NCBI GenBank assembly: GCA_030549175.1
Contig: JAUKUA010000002.1
Span: 6,200,001 to 6,264,000 of the forward strand
Direction: 5' to 3'
DNA length: 64,000 nt
From: Lasiosphaeris hirsuta
Lineage: Eukaryota; Ascomycota; Sordariomycetes; Sordariales; Lasiosphaeriaceae
The position numbers were made by a program, and so were the translations under genes. Positions within the stretch are counted from its first letter, which is position 1, and every line of letters begins with the position of its first letter. The notes beneath the pieces were generated by a model. It did no database searches. It was not told the DNA's origin and saw nothing but the letters and a program-made list of their open reading frames with translations. Shown in pieces: positions 12,579-22,721 of this stretch.

Positions 12579-14706
12579 GAACCCAGTACATTCATATATT
12601 TTCTGGTCGAGAGTCGGTGGGTAAATCACCGGTATCTGTTTTGGAGCCCCTGCTCAACATTCCATAATACCTCAAGGCGGTCGATATGATGCCTACCCGC
12701 CCCTGCCTCTCGGCCGGTCACTGCACGGCCGGGCCTCAAGGCCATCAACATAATCTCACCATCTCACGACCGACCAACACCATACTAACAGCCACTTCCA
12801 AACTGTTGCCTCTAAAACCCAGACAACTTACCACATTCATCAGCACCCATCCGATGCAACAGTCTGAGTCATTGGCAAGACCATCGGAACTGCCAAGATG
12901 TTTGATCCATGCTGCCTAATCGAGTTGGTCATTTTGAGGACTCTCTCGGTTATTGCACTGGTGTTGGGCATCACCGGATACGAAAAGAACCACTAACCGC
13001 ACCCTTCTCCTTCCACCAAAAGCGTTCTCACCACCGCGGCCGCCATGTCCAATTCTGCCGTCACGCCGCAAGTCAAATTCGGCCTAGGCTCTGCCTCCAA
13101 CTTATCCCACACAGTTTTCCAAACAGTTACAATTACAACTACTGCCCTGTCCGTAACGCTCACGTAGAGAAACCGACAAAAGGGGCAATGCGCAAGACCC
13201 ACGGCGTTGCGTAGGGCCAATCGACCAATCGACCATGGCGACTGCGCATCATGGATATGTATTGAAGCTAAGCCGGAGACATATCTCGGCTGCCGATGGC
13301 GATATGCCGCTTTGCGGCCTGCGGGGTGGGTGGCTTGGTGGTCGGATATCTTGACGATCGGGAGGCTGTAGGCCACGCCTAGGAATATACAATGGATCAG
13401 AAGGGGGCCGTTGTTTATTTCAGCGGAATAGTGGTGCTTCGGAGCTTAAACTTTTATTAAATTTGTCTCCGTGTTGCAAAATAAACCCAACAGTGACTGT
13501 TTTGGAGCCCCCCCTCCTCAACCCTTGATTCACGCGCTGGCCCTTGGTCCTAAGACCCATCAACACGGCCTCGGTTTTTTCGATGGCTGCGTTCCAGGTT
13601 GACCGCCAACATACTGTGCTGCAGTTTCCAACGCCCCCCTTGATTACCAGCTACGAACTACCATTCCTCCCTACCTAGGTAAAGTATTACACATTTATAC
13701 GCTACTTAGTGCAGCAATATCGAACGAAAATCCACACAATTCACCACGTTTCTCTCAAGTTAGCAATCGATCCGACACAACACTCATCAACATATCTAAC
13801 CGGCAAAACCATAAAGATGTTTGGGCACCTCGCGCAAGCTAACAGGCAAGCGAATGCACTCACGGACTTCATGATGTTCTTGTGCGCCAGAGCAACGCAA
13901 AAAGGAGCTGGAAGCCATCAGGGGGTAGTAAAAAGAGCTGATGCGAACTAGCTTGATATCTGGGGTGTTGACTTATTCCGGGCCCGCAACCACATTGCCG
14001 GAATTGATGTACACAGCCGAGATTGATTGGGGCTGTTTATAGGAATTAATGGGCATCAGGAGGCGGACTTTCTTTTGTTTCAGTGGAGTGGTTTTGCTCT
14101 GTAGTCTTCATTTTCATCGAATTTGTCTTCGGGCCAGTTGCTACTGCAGGAGCGGTCATGTTGATCATGGCAAATACCAACCAAGGTGAAATGACATAGT
14201 CATGCGCTGTTGGTTTTTTTATTGCCAGCTTGAGTGCTGCTTTCGATCTGTATTAAGATTAAGATTAACTCATGACCAAGCTGCTTGTTTGTCACCTGCT
14301 GAGGAGATAAATCACAAGGGAGTGCCATATCCCGGGCCCATTACCAACAGCCAGCCTTAAGGATATCTGAATAATGTGCCTGAACGGGTGAGCTGTTCAT
14401 GTGGATCAATTTTGGTCTTGAAACCTAGTACCTTAACAACAATGTTTGTATGAATCTCTAAGTAGTCTTCAGCTATAAGTTGAAGCCCGTCAGCCCCTGA
14501 ACAATTCCTTTCATTCCCGGCACACAATAGCAACGTTGCCTTTCTTCAGCACCTTCAGCAGCCAGAACAAAAACACTATTACTGAAAACTACTCCACCAG
14601 TACCCAAGCCCCATCGCTAATATTAAGAACGGCTTCGCATAAAAACTCCCTTTGCAGCAGCAACATCAACAAACCAACACGACACTCACCCCAGAAGCTC
14701 GCAACG
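12579..14706. other. Intergenic region, about 2.1 kb
   Basis: Contains one weak candidate gene (12898-13167), listed separately. Loosely similar blocks recur: TGTTTTGGAGCCCC at about 12638 and 13499, and a diverged segment at about 13405 and 14075. This suggests an old local duplication. Nothing else is supported. Confidence 0.45.
12898..13167 (+). CDS. Possible small secreted or membrane protein (weak)
   Basis: An ATG with good context (gccaagATGt) starts a hydrophobic leader (MFDPCCLIELVILRTLSVIA). A candidate intron ends with a good CACTAAC branch site, a pyrimidine tract and CAAAAG near 13021. It could lead into a Ser/Thr-rich exon ending TVFQTVTITTTALSVTLT at 13167, similar in style to the wall protein at 4945. 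The only donor in phase (GTTGGG, just after 12960) is poor. This is no more than a candidate. Confidence 0.2.
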
Positions 14707-15252
14707 ATGCCACGTAGCAGAAGATCCCCCCACCCAATGTTTAAAGAAGGAGGAGGCCCTTGCACCAAGCGGCTCTTTTTCGGGATCATCGGCGGCTTTT
14801 TGGCCTTTGTTATTCTGGCTGGCGTCCTAATCTTCGTCACTGACAAGGCGTCGCGCAATTCCTCCCCGCCGGCACCCACCACAACTCAGCTCAAGCTCCA
14901 CCCGGACCCGAGCAACGACTTCACAATCATGACATTCCCAACCGCCACGATGACGGCCACCGCCGTGGAGGCCACTGGCACGACGTCATCCGCCACGGAC
15001 TTCATCACCGTCCAGGCCAGGGCAGGGATGACCAACAGGATCGCGACGCCGATCAACCCGCCGCTCGAGACGACGTGCACGGAGGGAAAGTACGCCTACA
15101 CGGGGGTCGACGCGTGCCTCTGGCATGCTAGCGCGCATGCTAACGCGCATGCTAGCGGGACTGTTGGCCAGGAGATGATGAGGTCAAAAGTGCTTTGGGC
15201 ATTGGCGTCGATCGTTGCGGCTTTTGTGGTGGACGGGTTGGCTCTTTTTTGA
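14707..15252 (+). CDS. Hypothetical single-pass membrane protein
   Basis: Unrecognised protein of 181 aa. A basic N-terminus (MPRSRRSPHPMF) precedes a strong transmembrane segment at about residues 25-47 (LFFGIIGGFLAFVILAGVLI). A Thr/Ser/Pro-rich, probably extracellular, stalk follows, then a short Cys-containing part (TTCTEGKYAYTGVDACLW). A second hydrophobic stretch at the very end (VLWALASIVAAFVVDGLALF) could be a second membrane anchor. A small direct repeat of GCATGCTAGCGC-type units encodes Ser/Ala-His-Ala just before it. The frame is open upstream to 14536 without an ATG, so 14707 is the start. A TATA-like CTATAAG lies near 14472. Function unknown. Confidence 0.6.
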   Translation: MPRSRRSPHPMFKEGGGPCTKRLFFGIIGGFLAFVILAGVLIFVTDKASRNSSPPAPTTTQLKLHPDPSNDFTIMTFPTATMTATAVEATGTTSSATDFITVQARAGMTNRIATPINPPLETTCTEGKYAYTGVDACLWHASAHANAHASGTVGQEMMRSKVLWALASIVAAFVVDGLALF

Positions 15253-15681
15253 GGGAAGGGTCAACGGCAGTGGCGAGGGAAGGCCTTTGGTGGTGGTGGT
15301 GGGTGGTGGTGGTGGGCGATGCGGCGCGGTAAATTCAGGGGTCAGGGGTAACATTAGGGGAGAGCGGGGCGAGTAAACACGGGGCCTGGATTATATATGC
15401 TGGTTCCGTTGGCTCTGCCCTACTTGTCGTTTCCTTTGCCTTGGGGAAGATGACAGGTGGCATCAATAAAAGCACTCTTAACATTGCGAAAAGAAAACTG
15501 GTAATTCTTGATAACTCAACGTGACAGACTAATGATACAAATAAAAGCAGCCGGTTTCTCCTCTGGTGGGTACTCCGATGCAAAGCTCTCTAACTCCATG
15601 CTTGATATTCACCCCACGAGCACAAGCGGTATATTCGCTCGAGTAAAAATAGCCTGATAGCACATGAGAAGATAACGGGCC
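15253..15681. other. Intergenic region between convergent genes
   Basis: A short region between the 3' ends of the membrane-protein gene (plus) and the coiled-coil gene (minus). It holds a TGG/GGT simple repeat near 15290-15315 and no gene. Confidence 0.55.
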
Positions 15682-16267
15682 TTAGACGTCGTGGCCTGCA
15701 CGATGGTTAGCATATTGATTGAGACATAGCATCGCTGTCGGGCATCAACTTACGGCCAAGCTGTTTGCCGCGCTTGGAAACCTCACGGGCCTGGTACTGC
15801 TTGATCTTGGCGCGCCTAGCCTCCTCCTCGGCCTCGAGCTCGAGCCTGCGGACGTGCTCGCGGGCTTGGCGGACACTCTCACGGGCAGCCAGCAGGGCGC
15901 GGTCTGCATCGCGCTCGGCAGTCTCGGCGCCCATGACGCGCTCGCGCGCCTGGACGATGCTGGGGTCGACCTCGGAAAGGGAGCCATTGCCAAATGACCT
16001 GTGGAGAATGCTGCTGCGGTGGCCGCTGGTGGTGCTCGCGTCCGAGGAGACCGTGTTGCGGGTCACGTTTGACGGCGCGGGAGACGGCGACCGGCGGCCA
16101 AAGAGACCGTGGCGCTTCTCCTGGACAGGCTGGGCGATGGGGGTTGGATCGTGTATGGGCTCCTGGTGGCGACTCCCGAAGAGGCTGTGCCGCTTGCCGC
16201 GCTCTTCGTGGATGGGCTCAGGGGCAGGTTGCTCCACGGGCTCAGGGTTGCGCGAGAAGAAAGGCAT
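15682..16267 (-). CDS. Conserved-type coiled-coil protein of unknown function
   Basis: Start ATG at 16267; exons 16267-15754 and 15695-15682 give 175 aa. Reading straight through would give 186 aa, but the sequence shows a perfect GTAAGT donor at 15753, a TGCTAACC branch and a GTGCAG acceptor. I therefore prefer a 58-nt terminal intron and a C-terminus LGRHDV. The N-terminal half is disordered and repeats a (K)RH-x-LFG motif twice (KRHSLFGSRH, KRHGLFGRRS). The second half (about residues 100-170) is a long Glu/Arg/Ala-rich helix, probably coiled coil. No signal peptide or membrane segment. Likely cytosolic; function unknown. Confidence 0.65.
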
Positions 16268-17988
16268 GATGTATGGTGAGATGTGTGTGTTTGAGCGTTG
16301 AAGTGTTCGGTGAGGGTAGGATAGATTGCTGAATCGCTGCTGAAGAGAAGAAAAGCTAAAATGTTAACTCAGCAGAAGAGGCCTATTTGAGTACCATCTG
16401 AGTGCCTCATCATCATGTTTTGCACACTTGGTAAACCTGATTTTGGTGATGGCTTCAATGATCAACTGCATGACGTCAAACAGGGTGCTATTGGGCCCCT
16501 GCTTGGCATTCGGCGTAGGTGGCTGCTCCAATGGCATGGGGCGGTGACTTCAGCCAGCCAATGCCATGCAGGCGAGGAAGGGTCGCGAACAGAGCTGTGG
16601 CATCATCGCTCTTGGGCATGAAACAACACACACCATCGGCCATGGATTTTTCCTTTGCAGTGCATACACTTGGGACTGCTGCGTACCTGCGCTTCTGCGT
16701 ATGGATTGCGATGATGACATACTGGGCGGTGCGAGTGCTGTCGCACTCCCCCGTCCAAGAGCTCCTCAACCCCCCACTCTCCCACTCTCGAGGGCTGAAG
16801 GGGTCATGGTGTGTGGTGGAGCGTGGGCGCTGGAATGCGGCACGTCAACTGCTACGCGATTCTTCCCGCGTGGCTATGCCTGCATCCCCTCTGAAAGCAG
16901 TCCCGGTCAAGCAAGAGGTGTCACGGGGACCATGACGGGCAAAGGTGAAACTGGAAACGACGGAGGCTGAGGAGACGGAGAATATGACAGCATGTCGGAA
17001 AGCCCGATCAAGCCAGTAGCAGGCCAGGAAAGAGGCAGTTGAGCCACATCTTGTCCCACGGTGAGGAGAGGAATCCCCCGGCGATGGTGTAGATTTCATT
17101 TCGTCTTCCAGGCCTCGGCGCCGCGGTTGGCAGCAAGAAGCACCGAAAAAGCCGGTCAACGAAGCACGAAACAGTTGACAACCCAGCAGGGTAAGCCGAG
17201 GATGTAGCTGTGCCAGGAACCTAGCAGGACGCTGGTGGGGCGGAGAATGCTCCGGGTCGTCAATCATGGTGAATCATGGCGGAGAAGTGCAGAAGGGCGT
17301 ATTGCCATCACAGGATCGCGTTGCCAATTGCTTCCGTTGCTGACAAAAGAGGCCTCATATTCAGAAGCAGGTGGGCCTCAGCGGCGACTCAGACCGAATC
17401 TATGCCTCTCGCAACGTTGCGCATTGCGGCATCGTCCACGCAGCGCTGCGTGAGCTCGCCTAGTGGTTTCGTAGGCAGAAGAACCTTGGGATCTCTTGGG
17501 GATGTGCGATGACGAATGTGACAACAGCAGCGGACAGACAAGCCCGACACACAGGCTGAAAACGGATACAACGCTGTGGGCTTGTGGCAGCACAGCACAG
17601 ATCTCAGGGAGCCACCTGCGTACACGGGGGATGCTCGAGGCAGGCACAACAGAGAGAGTGTGGGGCAGCACGTCCTGAAACACCCAATCACGTGCCTGCC
17701 TGTTCCAGATGTTCTGCATGCGCGTCGACTTTTCCGCAGGTGCCGCGTCCGTCGATTTCCAAATTCTCTGGCTCTCCAGCTTGCAATTGCAAGCAACGCC
17801 AGCAGTAAGGAAAGAGCAACACCCCCGCCATTTGTTGCCCAACCCGCACAACGCAACACCAAGTGAAATCAGATTGATGCATATTGGATCGAAAGTGTTT
17901 ATCCCATTCGTCCTTCGCCCAACTCCACGGCCTCTCGCCTTCCCTCACCGGTTTCGTCTGAGCCTCATCGATTGGCTCCCCCGCCAAG
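16268..17988. other. Intergenic region between divergent genes
   Basis: Open frames on both strands (for example 17378-17862) overlap each other and carry no known motif. The region should contain the promoters of the coiled-coil gene (minus) and the RNPS1-like gene (plus). Nothing else supported. Confidence 0.55.
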
Positions 17989-19170
17989 ATGGCCTCGAGA
18001 TCTAGGTCACCAGTGCCTGTGCCGCGCGAGCCTCGAGTTCGCTCACGCTCTCCCACGCTCTCCCCAACTCCCCGTCCCGAGCTGTCCCGATCGCCCTCCA
18101 TGGACCCCCGTGATGCCCCCGACCGTGGCAGTCGCTCGCCGCGTCGCAATGGCAGATACCGCAGTCGCTCCCGCAGCCGCAGCTACTCGCGTGAAAGAAG
18201 CTGGAGCCGAAGCAGAAGCAGATCGCGCAGCGTTAGTGTGTCAGAGCCCCCGAGAAGCACCAAGGTAAGCAGCCATCATCTGGTACTCGCCATCCTTCGC
18301 GCTCGCGTAACTAACCCGCCCTTCCTTCCCGCTAGGTGGTTGTCGAGCGCCTCACTAAGAACGTAAAGGAGGAGCATCTGCGCGAGATCTTTGGCCAGTA
18401 CGGCGAGATCAAGGACTTGGACTTGCCGCTAAACAGACAATGTATGTTCTTGACGTGACACAATACCACCCCTCCCCCCCTTTCAGCTCCTCCCCATCGA
18501 CATTGTTGGCTACCAACCCTCGACTGGTTCGTGGTGTTCCTTCGCTAGTGCTAATGCTTGAAACGCAGCTGGCACCAATCGTGGTACTGCCTACATCCTC
18601 TTCGTTCACGAGGCGGATGCGGAGGCCGCCATTTCCCACATGCATGAAGCTCAATTTGATGGCGCCGTCATTAACGTCTCCATTGTTTTGCCACGACGAA
18701 AGCTCTCTCCGCCTCCGCCCACCGCTCGCCGCGGGGCAAACTTCGACCCTCGCAACCCCCCACCGAGCTTTAGAGGTGGGCCGGTGGCGCCTCCTTTTGG
18801 TGGAGGTGGTGCTCCTGGTGGACGCGGTCGGCGATCCTCGCCCCCTGGCGCTAGTTCAAGGGCTTTTGGGCCTCGCTCTGACACCTATCGCCCTCGTTCC
18901 CTCTCTCGGTCGCGGTCGCGGTCCCCAGCTCCGGCGGCCGGTGGCAACCGTAGATACCGTTCGAGATCTAGATCCTTTTCGTCCAGATCTCGCTCACGCT
19001 CCAGGACGCCCCCGACCCGAGGTGGCCGAGGTGGGAGGGGTGGCCGAGGCTGGGGTAGGCGTGGCGGCGATGCGGATGACCGTGAACAACGAAGAAGTCC
19101 GAGCCGCGCTAGCTACGAGAGCTACGACCGTCGGAGTCGGAGTCGCAGCCGGGACCGGAACCGCAGGTAA
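17989..19170 (+). CDS. RNPS1-like SR/RRM splicing factor
   Basis: RNA-binding protein of the RNPS1 type, expected in the nucleus with exon-junction/ASAP-type complexes in splicing and mRNA quality control. Exons 17989-18264, 18336-18441 and 18569-19170 give 327 aa. Donors are GTAAGC and GTATGT; the first intron has a good CTAAC branch. Residues 1-92 are RS-rich. One RRM spans about 93-170: it opens VVVERLTKNVKEEHLREIF, RNP1 lies around RGTAYILF, and it ends INVSIVLPR. Then come a Pro/Gly-rich part, RS dipeptides, an RGG-like segment (GGRGGRGGRG, near 277) and a final RS tail. A single RRM flanked by RS regions is the RNPS1 pattern. Other SR proteins are less likely because of the LTxNVxxEHLxEIF RRM opening. 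Confidence 0.85.
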
Positions 19171-22100
19171 TGAAGGAACCATGAAAAACAAACACAGGCA
19201 CGGGCACGGACACTGGAGTTATCGGAAAACAACCGGCGTTCAGGATGAATCGGGACATAACCAGGGTAGAATAGGCTCACTCGGCAATGTATTATCTGGC
19301 CACTTGAGATACCAGGCTAATGGACTTTAGATGACGATCGTTTCGCATCTAAATTCTCACGTCCCGCAGCAAATACGTCAGGCAAGGTGAGATGTCAACT
19401 TTAAAAGTCGCCTGGAGGTCGAGCTCCGAGGACGCCGGCCTCCGTCGACAGAAGAAAAAAAAAATGGGTTCAGCGAGTAACACAAATGCGCTTGAATCAC
19501 ATTGCTCATGTAATCTAGTCGGCAATAGCAACCTTTTGGGCTATCTCTGCGAACCCCAGTGCTGGTGTTCCCCCAAACAATGGTGTCTCTTGCAATTTGT
19601 CCGCTGGCAGCTCCCCTAGTGGTTCTGGAACAAGTCGCCATCGCTGCCCCGCGGCCAATAAGTCGGAAGAAGCCAAGCGGCATGACCCTCATGATGTGTT
19701 TCTTTCCTGCTGTCCTCCAACGCCGCAATCCTCCTGGCCCCCACGCAGTGACCAATGTCTGGCAATTTCTCATCAAGCTCACATAAGCTCTGATAGTGAA
19801 GGTCAGTGTTGCTGCCATCACGTGTTGGCGTCTGTCCGTACAAGTCGGAGCCTGGGATCCTGCTAGAGGCATCATTGGCGCAGGTTCCGAGACCCTGTCT
19901 GATCCAGTCGTTCGGGGTCGTTTGACATCGGACTTAGCCCTTTTCCGGCTCGCGGCTCGTTGCTCGGCCGCCGCGGCCAGCCCTATTTCGGGTTCTGGCA
20001 TGCCAGGCACCCGGGTCCTACACTCAGCACTGTATCACTATGACATGGCACACCTGGATACCTGAGGCGGTTTAGACGACGGGATCCGCTCGAAACCCGC
20101 TCAAAATGGCGCGGCCAAGCTTCTGTTTGGCTTCTCTCTCGTCCAGCAGGTTCTGCGACGGCAGAATCGATTCGATTTCTGACATGTCGGCCACCATGTC
20201 CAAGTTGTTTGGAATCAAGAGACGAGGTCATTCCATGAACGACGCGCATGCGCTGTGTCTCCGGGCTGCCTAGAACCCTATCGGAGCGCCCGCCACTCCG
20301 GTCACATTCGACAATGGACTGTCGTCAGAGCTCGCTTCTTTCCGTTTCCCTTTCCGTTTCTTGTATCCGACTTTTTCCTCTTGCTCGGGGGGGGGGGGGG
20401 GGTGACTCAAGATCCCTGCCAGCCGCGCTCCTTGCTTGCTGGCATGCGCCAGACCCAGCGATTTGGGTACGAAATACGCAACGCAACGATTGTTGGTTTC
20501 GATGTTAGCGTCAATAAACTCCTGCCAAGATATCTGTCTCTTCGCATGCGGTCCGAGCAGTTGACCCGATTGACACAGTGCCCGGATCCACTACCCAGAA
20601 TCCCTCCCAATATGGCCAGGCGGCAGATACGGCAGATTAATATCGCGTTGCTCTAGCCCGCGTCCGTTAACCCGCCCACAGCGCCTACAACGCCCATAAC
20701 GCCCACAACGCCCACAAAGCCCGAGGTTGGCGGGGAAGCACACCCAGCGATACGAGCGAGATGGCCAGCCATGCCTGCTCCCGGGCGAGAGCCTCATTCA
20801 CACGCCCGCCAGCCAAGACCGCAAGACCGCCACCCCGCGGTGCGGTGCAACTCACGTAGGGGCTTTGGAACGGTGCCTTGGAACACTATGCTTTGCTGAC
20901 AGCTGTCGAAGGGCCCAGATATCGGCGAGGAAGGCCTGCGAGGTTCTTGCAGCGTGCCCATTGGAACGGGCACCAGTGGAATTCGTCAAGAGCTCAGTCC
21001 CGGACGGGGGGGGGGGGGGCGCGGAGCGGTCTTGGTCACGGTGTGCCTGCCGGCAGGCGAGTGCCGCGCAATGTCCAGGAACGGGCGCCGCGTACTGGAC
21101 GGCGTGTTTCATGCGCCGTTCGTCTATAGCAGGATCGGTCCAAAGAATCACACACCCCGCGCGTTCGAGAGTCCCTCACCCCGGCCGAGTGGCCAGCCCC
21201 CTTTCGCTAGTGATGTTTGCGGGGGGCCAATACCATCCCAGGACCGGCCGTCTGGACTCCAAGACCATGTCCTGGCGCTCGAGATGCAGGAAGCAACTGG
21301 CCAGTCTGCGGGCCGTCTTGCACAGAGCCTCTGGGCGCACCTCGAGATCGGGCCGCTTCCTCTTCCCCAGACCTCTGTGTATTGGATACGAGCGCAGAGC
21401 TGAAAAGACTCAACGGCCTGGCATTGCCACAGGGTGCGGCTATTTCTCTCGTCCCACTTCTCCCTGTCACCCCATGGCCTGGTTGTGCCGGTTACACAGC
21501 AGCCATTCTAGCCACAATACCACATTGGCACCAGCCCCGATCCGGCGCTTGTCCCTGCTTCCCGCTTATCCAGCCTCTGGCTAGAGTCGCCCAGGGAGCG
21601 TTTTGCGCCTGGCACGGCCGAAGACTGCCTTTCGCTCCCCACACATGACGAAAACCTGACTCTGTAGGCAACAAGCGAGACCCGGCCATAGCCCTTGTCG
21701 CGCCGCACTCAATCTATTTTATGCCACGCCCATAGGGCTGAGAGGGAATCACACCGGCTGCCCACTGGCTGCCCTACCAGCCACGGGACACGTCCAGTGT
21801 CGACCACCAAGACGTCCTGCATTGTTCAAACAGGTCCAACCCCTGTTGCCACATCCCCACGAAGGCGTTTCCTAAGCAGTTCCGAGTCGTTGAGGTAACT
21901 TTGCCCGATGGAGGCCATCCTTCCATAACCCCCCCCCCTTATTTCTCATCTTTCGTCACCGCTACTTGCACCTTGCACCATGCTCCTTGCTTACCTGAAC
22001 TAGGCTCTGCGGGTGCCGCAGCTCGATTCACCGGGCTCTGAAGCTCCTATTCGCGCTTGTTGGTCTGGCTTCGCAAGCGCGAAACGTCTTTTCTGCCTTC

Positions 22101-22415
22101 TCCAATGTCACACAGTCTATGACAGACTAAGCTGCAGCGTCCTGTGTTGTACCTGTGGGAGAGACCGTGACCAGGTGGTTGACATCTCACCTCCTTCCCC
22201 TTCAGGATGTGCTCCAATGTGCCCATCGAAGTGAAGCTTCATGTCTATATAAGTCATAGATCCCATCAATGGAGTCAACTATGGGCATCCAAACCGCACC
22301 GCTCTCCAGTCCTCCGTCCTCCATCTTCACAGCTCTACCAGCCCAATTTCCAACCTGCCATCTTTGCAAACATCTTCTCCTGAACTCACTCACCAAATCT
22401 CAACCTCCCTTGACC
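19171..22415. other. Long non-coding stretch with poly-G tracts
   Basis: No convincing gene over 3.2 kb. Poly-G runs lie at 20387-20402 (16) and 21006-21019 (14). A 9-mer tandem repeat of CGCCCACAA type lies at about 20680-20720. The longest open frames (19378-20010 minus, 20727-21584 plus) overlap frames on the other strand, one crosses a poly-G run, and neither has a motif. Confidence 0.5.
22246..22253 (+). promoter_or_regulatory. TATA-like element before the proline-rich gene
   Basis: TATATAAG lies about 170 bases before the ATG at 22416. The following stretch is CA/CT-rich like a fungal leader. This position favours 22416 over the upstream ATG at 22269, which would lie at or before the expected transcription start. 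Confidence 0.4.
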
Positions 22416-22721
22416 ATGATTTCCCACCTCTTCAGCGCCGAACTCCCCTTTTTGCGCGCGTCTTACGACACGACCAATCTTCAAGATGAGGCTCAGTCGT
22501 ACAGCATGACGGATATCCTGGGACTCGAGGCTGAGTACCACCACTACCGGGCCGCGGTGCTACCGCTGCCGGGAGCACCACTCCCGCGCCTCCCTCCTCA
22601 GGCCTACCCCGGCACGCCCAACTCGCTTCCGTATCCCCCACGTCCCTCGACCCCCTCGGGAGGACGACCTCCACCGCTCGTGCCCCGCCCAAACGTCCCT
22701 TCTCCGCCGCCCACGCCCTAG
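22416..22721 (+). CDS. Possible small proline-rich protein
   Basis: Candidate single-exon gene of 101 aa, unrecognised. The first half is mixed (MISHLFSAELPFLRASYDTT). The second half, from about residue 48, is about one third proline with PP and PS/PR pairs. There is no signal peptide, membrane segment or cysteine. A TATA-like element and a CA/CT-rich leader upstream are the main support. The proline-rich tail could simply reflect a C-rich strand, so the call is modest. Confidence 0.35.
   Translation: MISHLFSAELPFLRASYDTTNLQDEAQSYSMTDILGLEAEYHHYRAAVLPLPGAPLPRLPPQAYPGTPNSLPYPPRPSTPSGGRPPPLVPRPNVPSPPPTP

Noticed and set aside
19378..20010. 210-codon open frame on minus
   Set aside because: It has no motif, and overlapping frames on plus are equally open. 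No start context or intron signals support it.
20727..21584. 285-codon open frame on plus
   Set aside because: It crosses a 14-nt poly-G run, overlaps open frames on both strands and has no recognisable domain. GC-rich DNA often leaves long frames open.
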